A stretch of 64,000 nt of DNA from Planctomycetota bacterium (GCA_016192525.1 JACPTZ010000073.1:1-64000), one strand, 5' to 3'. Positions 52,997 to 62,300 are shown, numbered from the stretch's first letter. Notes: generated by a model from the sequence alone, not told the origin. Program-made: numbers and translations.

Positions 52997-55348
52997 ATGG
53001 CGACATCAACCTGGACGGTACAGCAGATCGTCGAGAAGGAATACGGCCGACTTGGCGTCCCCCACTTCCAGCGCGGCCTCGTGTGGAACAAGGACTCGGT
53101 CGCCAGGCTTCTGGAGTCGCTCTACTACGACACGCCTTGCGGGACCCTGATCCTCTGGAAGCCGTTGAGGATCGAAGATGAGGGGATTCCCCTCCCTGGG
53201 TCCCGGAAGATCGAGTACCTGATCATCGACGGACAGCAGCGCATCCGGAGTCTGCACGACGCGATTTCCGGTCTGTCCACCGAGACTCCAGACGCCGACC
53301 CCGGCGAGGGTTCGGGGGGAGAGGCGGACGCGGAGGTCGGTCGAGTGTGGTGTTTGAACCTGACGCGGATTCCAGAGTTGTCTGACCTCCTGAAGGACGA
53401 TCTCCTCGACTTCCCCTTCTTCATGAAGGTCCGCGATCCCCGTACAGAGGTGCGCGATCCGCGCCGAGCGGGACCCGCCCGCTTTCGGTTCAACCTCGTT
53501 CCGCTCTCAGAGTTCTTCGGTAGCGACGGCCACCGCGATCTCGGCCCGCTCATCAAGCCCAGCGGTCCCGTGGATGTTGTCCTCCGGAGGATCCGCGAAA
53601 TCGGCTTGGAGCGGCGGGTGCAGGCTATCAGGGAGCGTACGTTTCCCATCCTCATCAAGAATGAGGAACGCGGCGGGGAGAACGGACTGGTCGATCTCGT
53701 GCAGATGTACAACCGCATCAATAGCAGCGGTGTCCGCGTGGAGGCCGAAGAGCGGGCGTATGCGACTCTGGTCGCCATCCGCCGAGACGTTGTCGATGGA
53801 TGGATGCGGGGCCTCTTTCGGAAGATCCACGACGAGGGCGTGCCCAGGGAGGGGACGCGGTTGGAACGCGACGACGTGCTCCGACGGACCAAGGAGAAGA
53901 ACTTCGGGTTCAAGTTCTTCGTTCGCACGTTAGTTCAGACGTGCAACTACTACCTGCAGCAGGGTCTCGGCACCAGCGCTTTGTCGTTCGATGCCCTGAA
54001 CAAGCCGTCCACGCTTCGAAATCTCAGAGGCAAGGAGAATGCCGAGCGCTTCGGCCATATCCTGAAGGACTCGGAACGGCTGATCACCTACATCAGCGAG
54101 GTGGTGCGGGATGACCTCAAGTGCGACAGTTTCGCCTTTCTACCGGACACGTCCTCGTTTGCGCCGACGTTCCAGCTCTTGCTGAAGTACCCGCTGTTGG
54201 CCGAGCGCGGGGAGTATCGCCCGCTCGTCAGGCTCTTCGTCCTGAAGGCACTCCTGGCGAACCTGAACCAGCGCGACCTGCTCAAGCTGGTCGACAAGGT
54301 GCGCCGGACCAACGAGGTGAATGAGTGTGCCGGGATCATCAAGGACGTGGCGATACCTCCCCTCTCGAAGGTACTGGCGGGCGCAAACTCTCTCCAGAAC
54401 CGATACGTGCTTCTCCTCTACTGGCTCCTGCGGCAGCGCGGGGCCCGGGACTTCGACTATCGAAACCTGCCGAAGGGGACGCCTCCCGGCCTCAAGCGCC
54501 ACACAGAGGGCACCCGCGGGGTCCCGGTCGAGGCAGGGTTTTCGCCGGAGAAGCAACATGTTGTCCCGTATCATCACCTCGAAGAGATCTACGGGTTGAA
54601 AGACGGATCGCGCCAGAGCACGCATCCCGCCAACAATATCGGGAACCTCACCTACATCTCGCACGATGAGAACGAGTGCTTCGAGGGTGGATTGGGCCAT
54701 CGTCCGATCCGCTGGGAGCATGATGACCTCTCGAATCTCCGCAGTCACTTCCTGGTCGGAGATCGTGAGGAGATGCGCCAGGCAAGGACGTGGGAGCTGT
54801 ACGGCGCGGTTCTGGACCCGCAGGGACGGGATCGAAAGGCAAAGTTCGAGGAGTTCTGCCGACTTCGCGCCGGGTTCATCGCCAATCGTTTCGGGGTATG
54901 GTTGCGGGAGCTGGAGGCTGCCGTTCCCGCACTCGGTAGGATGGAGCCCTCCCCACCCCCGTTCGCCCCGACGATTCAGGTTCAGGATCGGGTTCGCGCC
55001 TTCGATCTGGACAATGACTTGGAGGACGAGATCCTGGCTCTCCTCCAGATGGGGCCTAGGATCAGCAAGCGCAAGGACTTCCCTCTCTGCTTGGGGTTCT
55101 TCCAGCCCATGAAGACTGGAAAGCGGCAGGTCGTGCAGATTCGACTGCGTCCGGAGGACGCGATCATCAAGTTCAACGACCTCAGTGCGGAGGTGGCGCA
55201 GACCGCCCTCAAGGCGGTCGGACCAGATCGAACGCGTGACCAGGACAAGGTCTTGCTGCCGGTGAGGGGCCCCGAGAGTCGCCTGACCCTCGCCGTGCTG
55301 AAGGCGATCAGCCTGTATCTTGGCCCAAGGAGGTCGGGTGTGACGTAG
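52997..55348 (+). CDS. DUF262-HNH protein (GmrSD-like)
   Basis: A 783-residue protein. N-terminal DUF262: VPHFQRGLVWNKDSVARLLES, then the ParB-like DGQQR (78-82). A long helical middle follows and an HNH-like domain has KQHVVPYHHL (about 518-528) and NNIGNLTYIS (about 545-555), similar to DUF1524 in GmrD. GmrSD enzymes cut modified (glucosylated) phage DNA. A C-terminal tail (about 650-783) is extra and of unknown fold. Start ATG 52997 follows GGAGGTCAGC. Confidence 0.85.
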   Translation: MATSTWTVQQIVEKEYGRLGVPHFQRGLVWNKDSVARLLESLYYDTPCGTLILWKPLRIEDEGIPLPGSRKIEYLIIDGQQRIRSLHDAISGLSTETPDADPGEGSGGEADAEVGRVWCLNLTRIPELSDLLKDDLLDFPFFMKVRDPRTEVRDPRRAGPARFRFNLVPLSEFFGSDGHRDLGPLIKPSGPVDVVLRRIREIGLERRVQAIRERTFPILIKNEERGGENGLVDLVQMYNRINSSGVRVEAEERAYATLVAIRRDVVDGWMRGLFRKIHDEGVPREGTRLERDDVLRRTKEKNFGFKFFVRTLVQTCNYYLQQGLGTSALSFDALNKPSTLRNLRGKENAERFGHILKDSERLITYISEVVRDDLKCDSFAFLPDTSSFAPTFQLLLKYPLLAERGEYRPLVRLFVLKALLANLNQRDLLKLVDKVRRTNEVNECAGIIKDVAIPPLSKVLAGANSLQNRYVLLLYWLLRQRGARDFDYRNLPKGTPPGLKRHTEGTRGVPVEAGFSPEKQHVVPYHHLEEIYGLKDGSRQSTHPANNIGNLTYISHDENECFEGGLGHRPIRWEHDDLSNLRSHFLVGDREEMRQARTWELYGAVLDPQGRDRKAKFEEFCRLRAGFIANRFGVWLRELEAAVPALGRMEPSPPPFAPTIQVQDRVRAFDLDNDLEDEILALLQMGPRISKRKDFPLCLGFFQPMKTGKRQVVQIRLRPEDAIIKFNDLSAEVAQTALKAVGPDRTRDQDKVLLPVRGPESRLTLAVLKAISLYLGPRRSGVT

Positions 55349-55497
55349 GCCGACACGGGAGGCCGCGCTTCCGAAGAGACGTTTCGAGCCGGCAGCCGGA
55401 CCCGAATGGGCCGGCGAGTACCCGTACGCGTGTGGCGAGGTGGGGCGTCACAGACGAGGTTCGCTGGTCCGGGTGCTCCGCCCGCCGGAGGTCCTCC

Positions 55498-56469
55498 GTG
55501 GAAGATCGGTCGATCGCAAAGTCACCTGATCGGACCTTGAGGCGAGGCAATCACGCCGACGCCCTGCAGGCCGCGGAACTCTTCGCGGACTGGTTCGCGG
55601 CCCTGTCCGAGGCCACGAGGCGCAACTACGCCCAGGACTTGGGCGCCTTCGCGGCCCACCTCGGCGTCCATGATCGGCGGCAGGCCGCGGTGGCCCTCTG
55701 CACCGCCACTCCACTCGACGCGCGAAGCCTCGTGCTCCGGTTCAAGACGGCGAGGCGCGACGCCGGCGAGGCGCCCGGCACCATCAACCGGCGGCTCTCG
55801 GCACTCCGATCGCTGTACCGGCACGTCACGGGCGTCCCGCTCGTCATCCCATCGATCAAGGCGGTCCCACGGAGGCGTGTGCATCGTGGCCCCGGCTCCC
55901 TCGTCGCATCGCTCTTGGCCACTGCTGCGACCGCACATGGGATCAAGGCACTCCGTGACGTCGCGCTGGTGGCAACGCTCCACGACAGCGGGCTCCGTCG
56001 CGCCGAAGCAGCGTCTCTGCGCGTGCGCGACCTCGATCTTGAAGCACGAGTCGCCCACGTCATCGCGAAGGGGCGCATGGGCGAGCGCGAGGCCGTGGAC
56101 CTCTCCGCGCCAGCGGTCGACGCCCTCAAGGCCTACCTGACCGCTCGTGGCGCATTGCTCCCCGACTCCCCCGTCTTCTCCTCGTGTGACAGGGCTCGAA
56201 AGGGCAACGGGGCGCTGACGGCGGACGGGATTCACTCGATTCTCTCAGCGCTCTCCGAGAGGGCCGGGTTCACCCAGCGCATCGCTCCGCACGATCTGCG
56301 GCGCTGCGGGGCACGCTCCCTGGCAAAGGCGGGCGCCGACGCCGAGACGCTTCGCCGATGGGGTCGGTGGGCCGACTACCGCACGCCAGCCCGCTACGTC
56401 GGCGAGGTGGCCGAGAAGGGGCGCGAGGCCGTCGATCTCCTGGCGCGGCTGCGGCAAGCGGCAGGGTAG
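55498..56469 (+). CDS. Tyrosine recombinase (XerC/D-like integrase)
   Basis: A 323-residue enzyme with a SAM-like N-terminal domain (ATRRNYAQDLGAFAAHLG) and a catalytic domain: R in DSGLRRAEA, K in AKGRMGEREAV, HDLRR (H-x-x-R) in APHDLRRCGARS, and the nucleophile Tyr in RTPARYVGEVAE. The His/Trp position reads RWGRWADY, so His is Trp. Start GTG 55498 is preceded by GGAGG; a longer in-frame start exists upstream. It could have moved this island or cassette. Confidence 0.9.
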   Translation: MEDRSIAKSPDRTLRRGNHADALQAAELFADWFAALSEATRRNYAQDLGAFAAHLGVHDRRQAAVALCTATPLDARSLVLRFKTARRDAGEAPGTINRRLSALRSLYRHVTGVPLVIPSIKAVPRRRVHRGPGSLVASLLATAATAHGIKALRDVALVATLHDSGLRRAEAASLRVRDLDLEARVAHVIAKGRMGEREAVDLSAPAVDALKAYLTARGALLPDSPVFSSCDRARKGNGALTADGIHSILSALSERAGFTQRIAPHDLRRCGARSLAKAGADAETLRRWGRWADYRTPARYVGEVAEKGREAVDLLARLRQAAG

Positions 56470-56478
56470 GGATTGCTC

Positions 56479-56712
56479 GTGGGCTTCGTGGTCTACATCA
56501 ACTGGACGGTCCGACGCGGAAGAGTCCATCGTGATGACTGCACGCACTACCGAAGTCGGAAGACCGAGGAGCAGGTCTCGGGCAGGAGCGACGAGTGGAT
56601 GGATAGCCCACCCTTCGACTCGCGAGACGAGGCCTTCGCCGCCCTGGAGCAGGCGATGAGGGTTCAGAACCTCGGGCACGACCACGGTCCTTGCGGGAAC
56701 TGCAGACCCTGA
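56479..56712 (+). CDS. Small Cys/His protein
   Basis: A 77-residue protein starting at GTG (INWTVRRGRVHRDDCTHY, then CGNCRP at the end). The pattern HxxDC near the N-terminus and CxxC at the end suggests a small metal-binding fold. Not recognised; next to the recombinase, which it may accompany. A strong palindrome follows four bases after its stop. Confidence 0.6.
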   Translation: MGFVVYINWTVRRGRVHRDDCTHYRSRKTEEQVSGRSDEWMDSPPFDSRDEAFAALEQAMRVQNLGHDHGPCGNCRP

Positions 56713-56715
56713 CCT

Positions 56716-56745
56716 TGTTCCCGAATACCGCCATTATCGGGAACA
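56716..56745. promoter_or_regulatory. Palindrome TGTTCCCGAATA/TATCGGGAACA
   Basis: An 11- to 12-bp inverted repeat with one mismatch around an eight-base centre (56716-56727 and 56735-56745). Possible uses are an operator for a helix-turn-helix regulator, a recombinase core site, or an RNA hairpin. It lies near the integrase and before the cyclase cassette. The rest of 56746-57002 has no supported gene; it carries a C-rich run and a CTGATCGACCC motif repeated at 60416. Confidence 0.5.
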
Positions 56746-57002
56746 TAATCACCCCGTTTCTGAGCCTCCCCCCCCCCTCCGCTCACTCTGGCTGATCGAC
56801 CCTCAAACTCCGGTCTGGCGCGCCTTGCGCCAAGGCACGGCCCTGGCGCGATACCTGCCGCAGGGCTACACCCCGGCGGAGACGCGGCACGCGACCCCCT
56901 CGGGAACGCTCACTCGAATGCGCGGAGACAAATGTTGGCACGAAGACCTCTGCCAGTCTATCCTGAGCATGTTCGGTGTGAGGATAGGGGCGGAGACTCA
57001 AT

Positions 57003-57182
57003 ATGGCTCTGCAGCAAGTCACGCTGGACGTTCCGCGGCAGGTCGAGGCGAAGTCCGGGCGTCCCATCCTCGTTGAACCCGAACCATCCCTCCCGCTCCT
57101 GGCGACCGTCAGGATCGCACGCGGTGATTCGCCGACCCACGTCGTGCGGCACAATCCCTCGGCGGAGCGTGCCCCCGGTTGA
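57003..57182 (+). CDS. Small duplicated gene, left copy
   Basis: A 59-residue protein: MALQQVTLDVPRQVEAKSG, then ILVEPEPSLPL and THVVRHNPSAERAPG. Start ATG has GGAG seven bases upstream. A second copy with matching residues (TLEALRQVEEKSG, ILVKPEPSLPL, AHVVRYNPAD) lies after the cyclase gene (60534-60938). Conservation in two places argues for a real gene. Function unknown. Confidence 0.6.
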   Translation: MALQQVTLDVPRQVEAKSGRPILVEPEPSLPLLATVRIARGDSPTHVVRHNPSAERAPG

Positions 57183-57192
57183 AGGATCTTCC

Positions 57193-58047
57193 ATGCCCCC
57201 TGCTCCATTGCCATCGGAACGTCGCACCGTCACGGTTCTCTTCTCCGACCTCCAGGGATTCACCTCACTTTCCGAAGGGAGTGATCCCGAGGAAGTTCGC
57301 GAGTTGATCGAAGCCCTCTTCACTCGCCTGCGCGCTGCCATCGAGGCCCAAGGGGGCACGGTCGACAAGTTCATCGGAGACGCGGTAATGGCGGTTTTCG
57401 GCGGTGAACAGGCGCACGAGGACGACGCGCTCAGGGCCGTTCGAGCCGGCTTGGTAATGCAATCGGAAATCGCTTCCTTCAACCAGGAGAAGAGCCTGTC
57501 GCTTGAACTCCGGATCGGGATCAACTCGGGTGAAGTGGTCTACGGCGCTATCGCGGGGGAGAAGGCGACCGTGATGGGTGATGCCGTCAACGTGGCGCAA
57601 AGACTCGAAGCGGCATGCCGGCCTGGTGGGATCCTGATCTCCGCCGCTGTCGAGCGCGCGACGAGAGGTTCCGTTCGAACCACGAGGTTGGACGAGATCA
57701 CGTTGAAGGGCCGGCAAGAGCGTGTCCAGCCCTACGAAGCGACGGGGCTGCTGGTGACCGATCGTCGCTACCGCAGGGCGGGAGCCGAAGCGCGACCGAT
57801 GATCGGGCGAGAACGGGAACTCTCGCGGCTTCGGGCGCTCTTTGAGGCGCGGAAGCCGGCGTTTGTCCTGATCGAAGGGGAGGCAGGGATCGGGAAGAGC
57901 CGCCTGATCTGGGAGTTCCATCAGTATCTGACGGGTGTCGAAGACGGTGTCTCGTGGAATCTAGGGCATTGCCGGGAGATGGGACCGCTGCCGATGGACC
58001 CTTGGGCGGAGATGCTGCGGAAGCGGGCGCGCAGGACCTGGCCGTGA
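57193..58047 (+). CDS. Class III nucleotide cyclase plus AAA N-terminal part
   Basis: The N-terminal product of a gene split by a frameshift (284 residues here). Cyclase homology domain (about 12-190): metal Asp D19 in LFSDLQGFTSL and D63 in KFIGDAVMAVFG, followed by GDAVNVAQRLEA. This makes cAMP or cGMP. After it IGRERELSRLRAL and Walker A EGEAGIGKSRL begin an AAA-type domain, which stops at MDPWAEMLRKRARRTWP. The rest of the ATPase is in the next frame. Start ATG follows AAGGATCTTCC. Confidence 0.85.
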   Translation: MPPAPLPSERRTVTVLFSDLQGFTSLSEGSDPEEVRELIEALFTRLRAAIEAQGGTVDKFIGDAVMAVFGGEQAHEDDALRAVRAGLVMQSEIASFNQEKSLSLELRIGINSGEVVYGAIAGEKATVMGDAVNVAQRLEAACRPGGILISAAVERATRGSVRTTRLDEITLKGRQERVQPYEATGLLVTDRRYRRAGAEARPMIGRERELSRLRALFEARKPAFVLIEGEAGIGKSRLIWEFHQYLTGVEDGVSWNLGHCREMGPLPMDPWAEMLRKRARRTWP

Positions 58048-60359
58048 ATCCGTCCATCGACGGAACAGAAAACGCGCAGGTCGTAGAACGGGAGAACCTG
58101 GCGCACCTGATGACGCTGTCGGTCGGCCTCGATGTGCCTGATGCCCGGGTGAAATCCATCCCCCCGGAGCGGCTGGGGATGGAGACTCGCCATGCCTGGG
58201 AGCGATGGCTGCGGGCTCTGACGGAGAAGCAACCCTTGGTGCTGGTGGTGGAAGACCTGCATTGGGCGCATCCGGGGCAGATTGAGTTTCTCGAACACCT
58301 GGCTTCGAAGATCGAGGGATGGGAAGCGGGCAAGGGCCGGGTGCTGTTCTTGGCCGTGACTCGGCCGGAGGGAAAGACGCTGACGGGGTTCGAGCGAATG
58401 CGGCTGGAGCCGCTGGGCTCCGAGGACTGCGGTCGGATAGCGGAGTTGGCGTTGCGGATGCCAGCGGCCGGGTCGTTGCTGAAGTTCCTCACAGACGAGT
58501 CTGGAGGGAACCCGTACTACGTAGAGGAACTGTCTCGATACCTGGTTGAGAAGAACCTGGTGGAGGTGCGCCCTTCCGAAGGCGGGGGAGTAGTCGTCAA
58601 GGCCCACCTGAAGCCCACGTCGGAAGTGCTGAAGGTTCCGGATACTCTGAACGGCCTCCTCGTGGGCCGCATTGATGGACTCGGGCGCGAGGAAAAGGAA
58701 GCGGTGAAGGGGGCGAGCGTGGTGGGCTCGATGTTCTGGCTGGGCGTGCTGGAGGCAGCGTTGAATCGGTCCGCGGATCGGGATGTGAAGGAACTCGAAG
58801 GGCGGGAGATGGTCAGGAAGCGAGTCGAGTCCGAACTGCCCGGCGAGGTGGAGTATGCGTTCCGGCACGCGCTTCTTCGCGATGCGGCATACTCGCTACT
58901 GACAAAGAGGGACCGGATGCGACTGCATGGGACGCTCGGGAAGGTCCTGGAAGCCAAGGGGACGACACGGGCGAAGGCGCTTGCGGCGGCGCACTGGAAG
59001 GAGGCGGGCGAGGCGGCGAGAGCGCACGGGCTCTACCGCGAAGCGGCGGGGGAGGCGCTGGAGCGGTCTGCGTTCGAGGAGGCGTTGGAGTACGCGACGC
59101 AAGGAGGGTCGGCGCTCCTGCGGGCGATTGCGCTGGCTCGCTTGGCGCGAAATGGCGAGGCCTTGGAAGCGGTCGAGGAGGTGCGCGGAGCGGCTGAGGC
59201 GAGCCCGGAGGAAAAGGGCCGGGCGCTGCTGGTGGCAGCCGGGGTGCATGAGAAGCGGGGAGAGATTGAACTGAGCCTCGGGGCGGCGGATGAGGTCTTG
59301 GGGACGGAGGGGATGCTGCCGCTTAGGGCGGAGGGGCTGCGCGCGAGGGGGGTGGCATTGTACTGCCTCGGAAGGTATAACGAGGCGCTGGTGGCGGTTA
59401 CGGAAGCGTTGCAGACTTTGCGTGAAGCCGCGGAAGCGACGTGTCCCACGCGAGCCGTTCGAAATAGGCTCGCGTTGGGGCTCAACAGCATGGGGAATGT
59501 GCACTACGTTCGAGGTGAATATGGGGAGGCGAGGAGGAGATATGAAGAGTCCTTGGCGATCCGACGGGAGCTCGGGGATCGGCACGGGATCGCAGGGAGC
59601 CTGAACAGCATGGGGAATGTGCACTACGCTCGGGGTGAGTATGGGGAGGCAAGAAGCAGGTATGAAGAGTCTCTGGCGATCCAGCGCGAGATCGGCGATC
59701 GGCACGGGATCGCGGGAAGCCTGAACAACATCGGGGCTGTGCATCAAGCCCGAGGCGAGCACGCGGAGGCGATGAAGGCAAACAAGGAGTCTCTGGCGAT
59801 CAATCGGGACATCGGGCATCGATCCGGGATCGCGACGAATCTCGATCAAATCGGGGCTGTGCATCAATCTCTGGGCGAGCACACGGCAGCGATGAGGACG
59901 CAGGAGGAGTCTTTGGCGATCAAACGCGAGATCGGAGATCGATCCGGGATCGCGGGGAGCCTGGGCAACATCGGGATCTTGCGTTTCGATCGGGGTGAGT
60001 ACGCGGAGGCGATGAAGGCGCACGAGGAGTCGCTGGCGTTGGTGCGGGAGATCGGGGATCGGCACGGAATTTCGGTGATCCTGAACAACATCGGGGCAGT
60101 GCATCAGGCCCGAGGCGAGTACGCGGGGGCGATGAAGGCACACAAGGAGTCGCTGATGGTGGCACGGGAGATTGGGGCGCGCGCCATGGAGGCGCGGGCA
60201 CTCATGGGCCTTGGCGAGGCGGAGGCCGCGCTTGGGGAGCCGGCAGAGGGGCTCGCGCACATGCAGCAGGGCGCGGCGCTATTCGGGTGTATGGGCATGA
60301 ACAAGGAAGCCGATCAGGCACGAGCGAAGATCGCCGATCTGGCACGCGTTCAGAAGTAG
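58044..60359 (+). CDS. AAA remainder plus TPR array, second part of split cyclase gene
   Basis: Continues the same protein in another frame: Walker B region PLVLVVEDLHWAHP, then LLVGRIDGLGREE, and a C-terminal TPR array of TPR_12-type repeats (about eight 40-residue copies, such as NSMGNVHYVRGEYGEARRRYEESLAI) to the stop. A GTG at 58044 overlaps the TGA of the first part (GTGA), so reading might continue by coupling rather than by a genuine frameshift. Splitting an AAA domain between two proteins is unusual; a sequence error or a mutation is more likely. Together they would form a CHD-AAA-TPR protein of about 1055 residues. Confidence 0.8.
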   Translation: MNPSIDGTENAQVVERENLAHLMTLSVGLDVPDARVKSIPPERLGMETRHAWERWLRALTEKQPLVLVVEDLHWAHPGQIEFLEHLASKIEGWEAGKGRVLFLAVTRPEGKTLTGFERMRLEPLGSEDCGRIAELALRMPAAGSLLKFLTDESGGNPYYVEELSRYLVEKNLVEVRPSEGGGVVVKAHLKPTSEVLKVPDTLNGLLVGRIDGLGREEKEAVKGASVVGSMFWLGVLEAALNRSADRDVKELEGREMVRKRVESELPGEVEYAFRHALLRDAAYSLLTKRDRMRLHGTLGKVLEAKGTTRAKALAAAHWKEAGEAARAHGLYREAAGEALERSAFEEALEYATQGGSALLRAIALARLARNGEALEAVEEVRGAAEASPEEKGRALLVAAGVHEKRGEIELSLGAADEVLGTEGMLPLRAEGLRARGVALYCLGRYNEALVAVTEALQTLREAAEATCPTRAVRNRLALGLNSMGNVHYVRGEYGEARRRYEESLAIRRELGDRHGIAGSLNSMGNVHYARGEYGEARSRYEESLAIQREIGDRHGIAGSLNNIGAVHQARGEHAEAMKANKESLAINRDIGHRSGIATNLDQIGAVHQSLGEHTAAMRTQEESLAIKREIGDRSGIAGSLGNIGILRFDRGEYAEAMKAHEESLALVREIGDRHGISVILNNIGAVHQARGEYAGAMKAHKESLMVAREIGARAMEARALMGLGEAEAALGEPAEGLAHMQQGAALFGCMGMNKEADQARAKIADLARVQK

Positions 60360-60533
60360 CATCTCCCTGATCGGGGGCACGGTCACCCCCCCCCTCCCTC
60401 GCCCACGAACACACCTGATCGACCCGCCACTCCCCACCCCTGGCGCCGAGCACGCAGAGGAAATGCCGGCGGGAAGACCCTCGCCAATCTGTTATGGTCG
60501 TGTCCGCGACACAGTTGAAAGCGAAGACTCGGA

Positions 60534-60938
60534 ATGGCTCCATCGCCCGGCACGCTGGAGGCCCTGCGGCAGGTCGAAGAGAAATCTGGCGCTACACGGT
60601 TTCGTGTGGGTGTCTCAGATGCACATTTTCTGGCAACCTCCTATGTTTTCGGCAGTTGTGTGGCGCATCCGGCCAACGCTTCTTCTCCATGCCCCTTGGG
60701 CTGTTGTCGGAGACCGTCGTATGGCAATGCCCCGGATGCCGCAAAGTAGGCCGATCCAGAGGCACCCCTCCACAAGACCCTCTGGAGCGCCGCCTCTCGA
60801 CCCACACGAAACCGTGAAGACCCTGAAATCTTGGCGACCGATCCTCGTGAAGCCCGAGCCCTCCCTCCCCCTGCAGACGTCCGGAAGAACCGCACGAGAT
60901 GATTCGCTGGCCCACGTCGTGCGATACAACCCCGCTGA
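60534..60938 (+). pseudogene. Small duplicated gene, right copy, split by an element
   Basis: The start (60534) gives MAPSPGTLEALRQVEEKSG, matching the left copy at 57003. It then breaks off and resumes after 60825 with SWRPILVKPEPSLPL, AHVVRYNP. Between the halves sits a 233-bp segment with terminal inverted repeats. Excising it restores one frame. After NPAD the frame continues into the end of the convergent DAC-like gene without a conserved stop. 60360-60533 holds a C-rich run and no gene. Confidence 0.65.
60592..60824. mobile_element. MITE-like element with 17-bp terminal inverted repeats
   Basis: The termini are CACGGTTTCGTGTGGGT (60595-60611) and its exact inverse ACCCACACGAAACCGTG (60800-60816). 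Flanks are near-identical direct repeats, GAAATCTGGCG (60581-60591) and GAAATCTTGGCG (60825-60836), compatible with a target-site duplication. No ORF in it looks like a transposase, so it is non-autonomous. It interrupts the right copy of the small gene. Confidence 0.75.
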
Positions 60939-62300
60939 CTACACACGGAAGACCTCCTTGCCCCCCGCGAAGAGCGTGATGTCGCCGTCTGAGCTCACCT
61001 TCAGTGCGAGACCGTAATGAGAAGCCCCGGTTGCGGCTTTCGTTCTACTACCCTCGGCAGAGTCGATTCTTCCCTTGCGCCTCGGATTGAGAACCGCCCC
61101 GTATGCCATGATGTAGCCCGTATTCTCAACGACGACCGCGCCATCGAGAGCGGAGATTTCGACCAGGATGTCTCTGGACATTGTCTGGATGGGCCGAGTC
61201 TTGAAGGCCGCGTCAAACGCCCGGTTTGTGGGAGAGCGCAACGATCCCTGCACGAGATCCGACTTGCGGGCGATGCTGTCGACGTTGCTGCGCTTCCGGA
61301 CGAGCACGAACAACGCTCCCGATCTTCGGAAAGACACATCCAGTGCGGCACGATAGAGCGTGTCCGCGATTCGTGATGTAGTCCTGATCGGAACTCGCTG
61401 TGACCGGGCTCGGTTGCGCATCATGTGGACGAGGTGGCCGTGGTTCCAGTATTGCCATCTTCCGAATCGATAGGTGAACCGCAGCGACCCCGCGTCGAGG
61501 ACGAGAATGTCGCCGTGTCGCGTCAGGCAGATGCCAAGCCGACTGCCCTGAGAGTGTCTCGCAATGTCGCTTGCCCACTCTGGACAGAAGGCCCTGTGTG
61601 CCGGAGTAGCCTTCCCCGACAGGGTCTGCAGGGAACGAAGTGCACCCTTTCCCGAGACGAGGTAGGCCGTGTGATACCCGTCAGACATGGCCCGAAATCT
61701 CTTGTGCTTCAGAAAATCAGCAGGGAACAGGGCGTCGTCCGGTGCCGCTCCCACGTCTTGCCTGTCGACAATGCAGGCAAAGGACAGGGCCTTGTTCTCG
61801 TAGCTTTGTTCGGCAAGGGAACGTGTCTGGCGAAAGAGGCTCGCAAGGTCGATGCCGAGCCTGTGGTGTTTCTTGAGGTGCGCCGCGACAACGAGTTCGT
61901 CGAATACCTCCCGCAGTGATTCCCGCACATCATCACCAGCGGGGAGACTGTTCATCATTGTGCTGACTTGCTCCACGATGCACACGCACACGTCTCGCTC
62001 ACGCTGGTCGAGTGTGCGGCTCACGGCCCCAACACCACTCTGGGCTCGTTGGCGTCGAATCCGACATTGGATACCCGCCTGGACGTTCGGGAAAGTGAGA
62101 CCGATCGATATCCTCAATTCCCGACGGTCTTGGTCTGCCCACCGCACGCTTTTCGTTGCCTTCGACACGTTCCTCCAGTCGAACGTCTCTGCGTGAGGGA
62201 GCAGCCGCGTGAATGCGGCGAGCGCGTGCTCAAGGAACGAGACACCTGAAGTGCCGAGACTCTTGGCAAAGCGCGAGTTTCGACGCACCCGGTAGTTCAT
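60939..62300 (-). CDS. DisA_N-like diadenylate-cyclase-domain protein
   Basis: A 453-residue protein. The last 110 residues resemble the DAC domain: ALFVLVRKRSNV, then DGAVVVENTGYIMAYGAVL with DGA at 386-388, and GSRTKAA at 417-423, where active DACs have GTRHRAA. The RHR triad is thus R-T-K, so activity is uncertain. The N-terminal 330 residues are not recognised and could be a sensor. Cyclic di-AMP would be the product if active. Start ATG 62300 follows GGAGAGGCGA; ATG 62345 is an alternative. It lies 72 bp downstream of brxL (28 bp from the longer start) and is probably cotranscribed. Confidence 0.75.
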   Translation of the reverse strand: MNYRVRRNSRFAKSLGTSGVSFLEHALAAFTRLLPHAETFDWRNVSKATKSVRWADQDRRELRISIGLTFPNVQAGIQCRIRRQRAQSGVGAVSRTLDQRERDVCVCIVEQVSTMMNSLPAGDDVRESLREVFDELVVAAHLKKHHRLGIDLASLFRQTRSLAEQSYENKALSFACIVDRQDVGAAPDDALFPADFLKHKRFRAMSDGYHTAYLVSGKGALRSLQTLSGKATPAHRAFCPEWASDIARHSQGSRLGICLTRHGDILVLDAGSLRFTYRFGRWQYWNHGHLVHMMRNRARSQRVPIRTTSRIADTLYRAALDVSFRRSGALFVLVRKRSNVDSIARKSDLVQGSLRSPTNRAFDAAFKTRPIQTMSRDILVEISALDGAVVVENTGYIMAYGAVLNPRRKGRIDSAEGSRTKAATGASHYGLALKVSSDGDITLFAGGKEVFRV

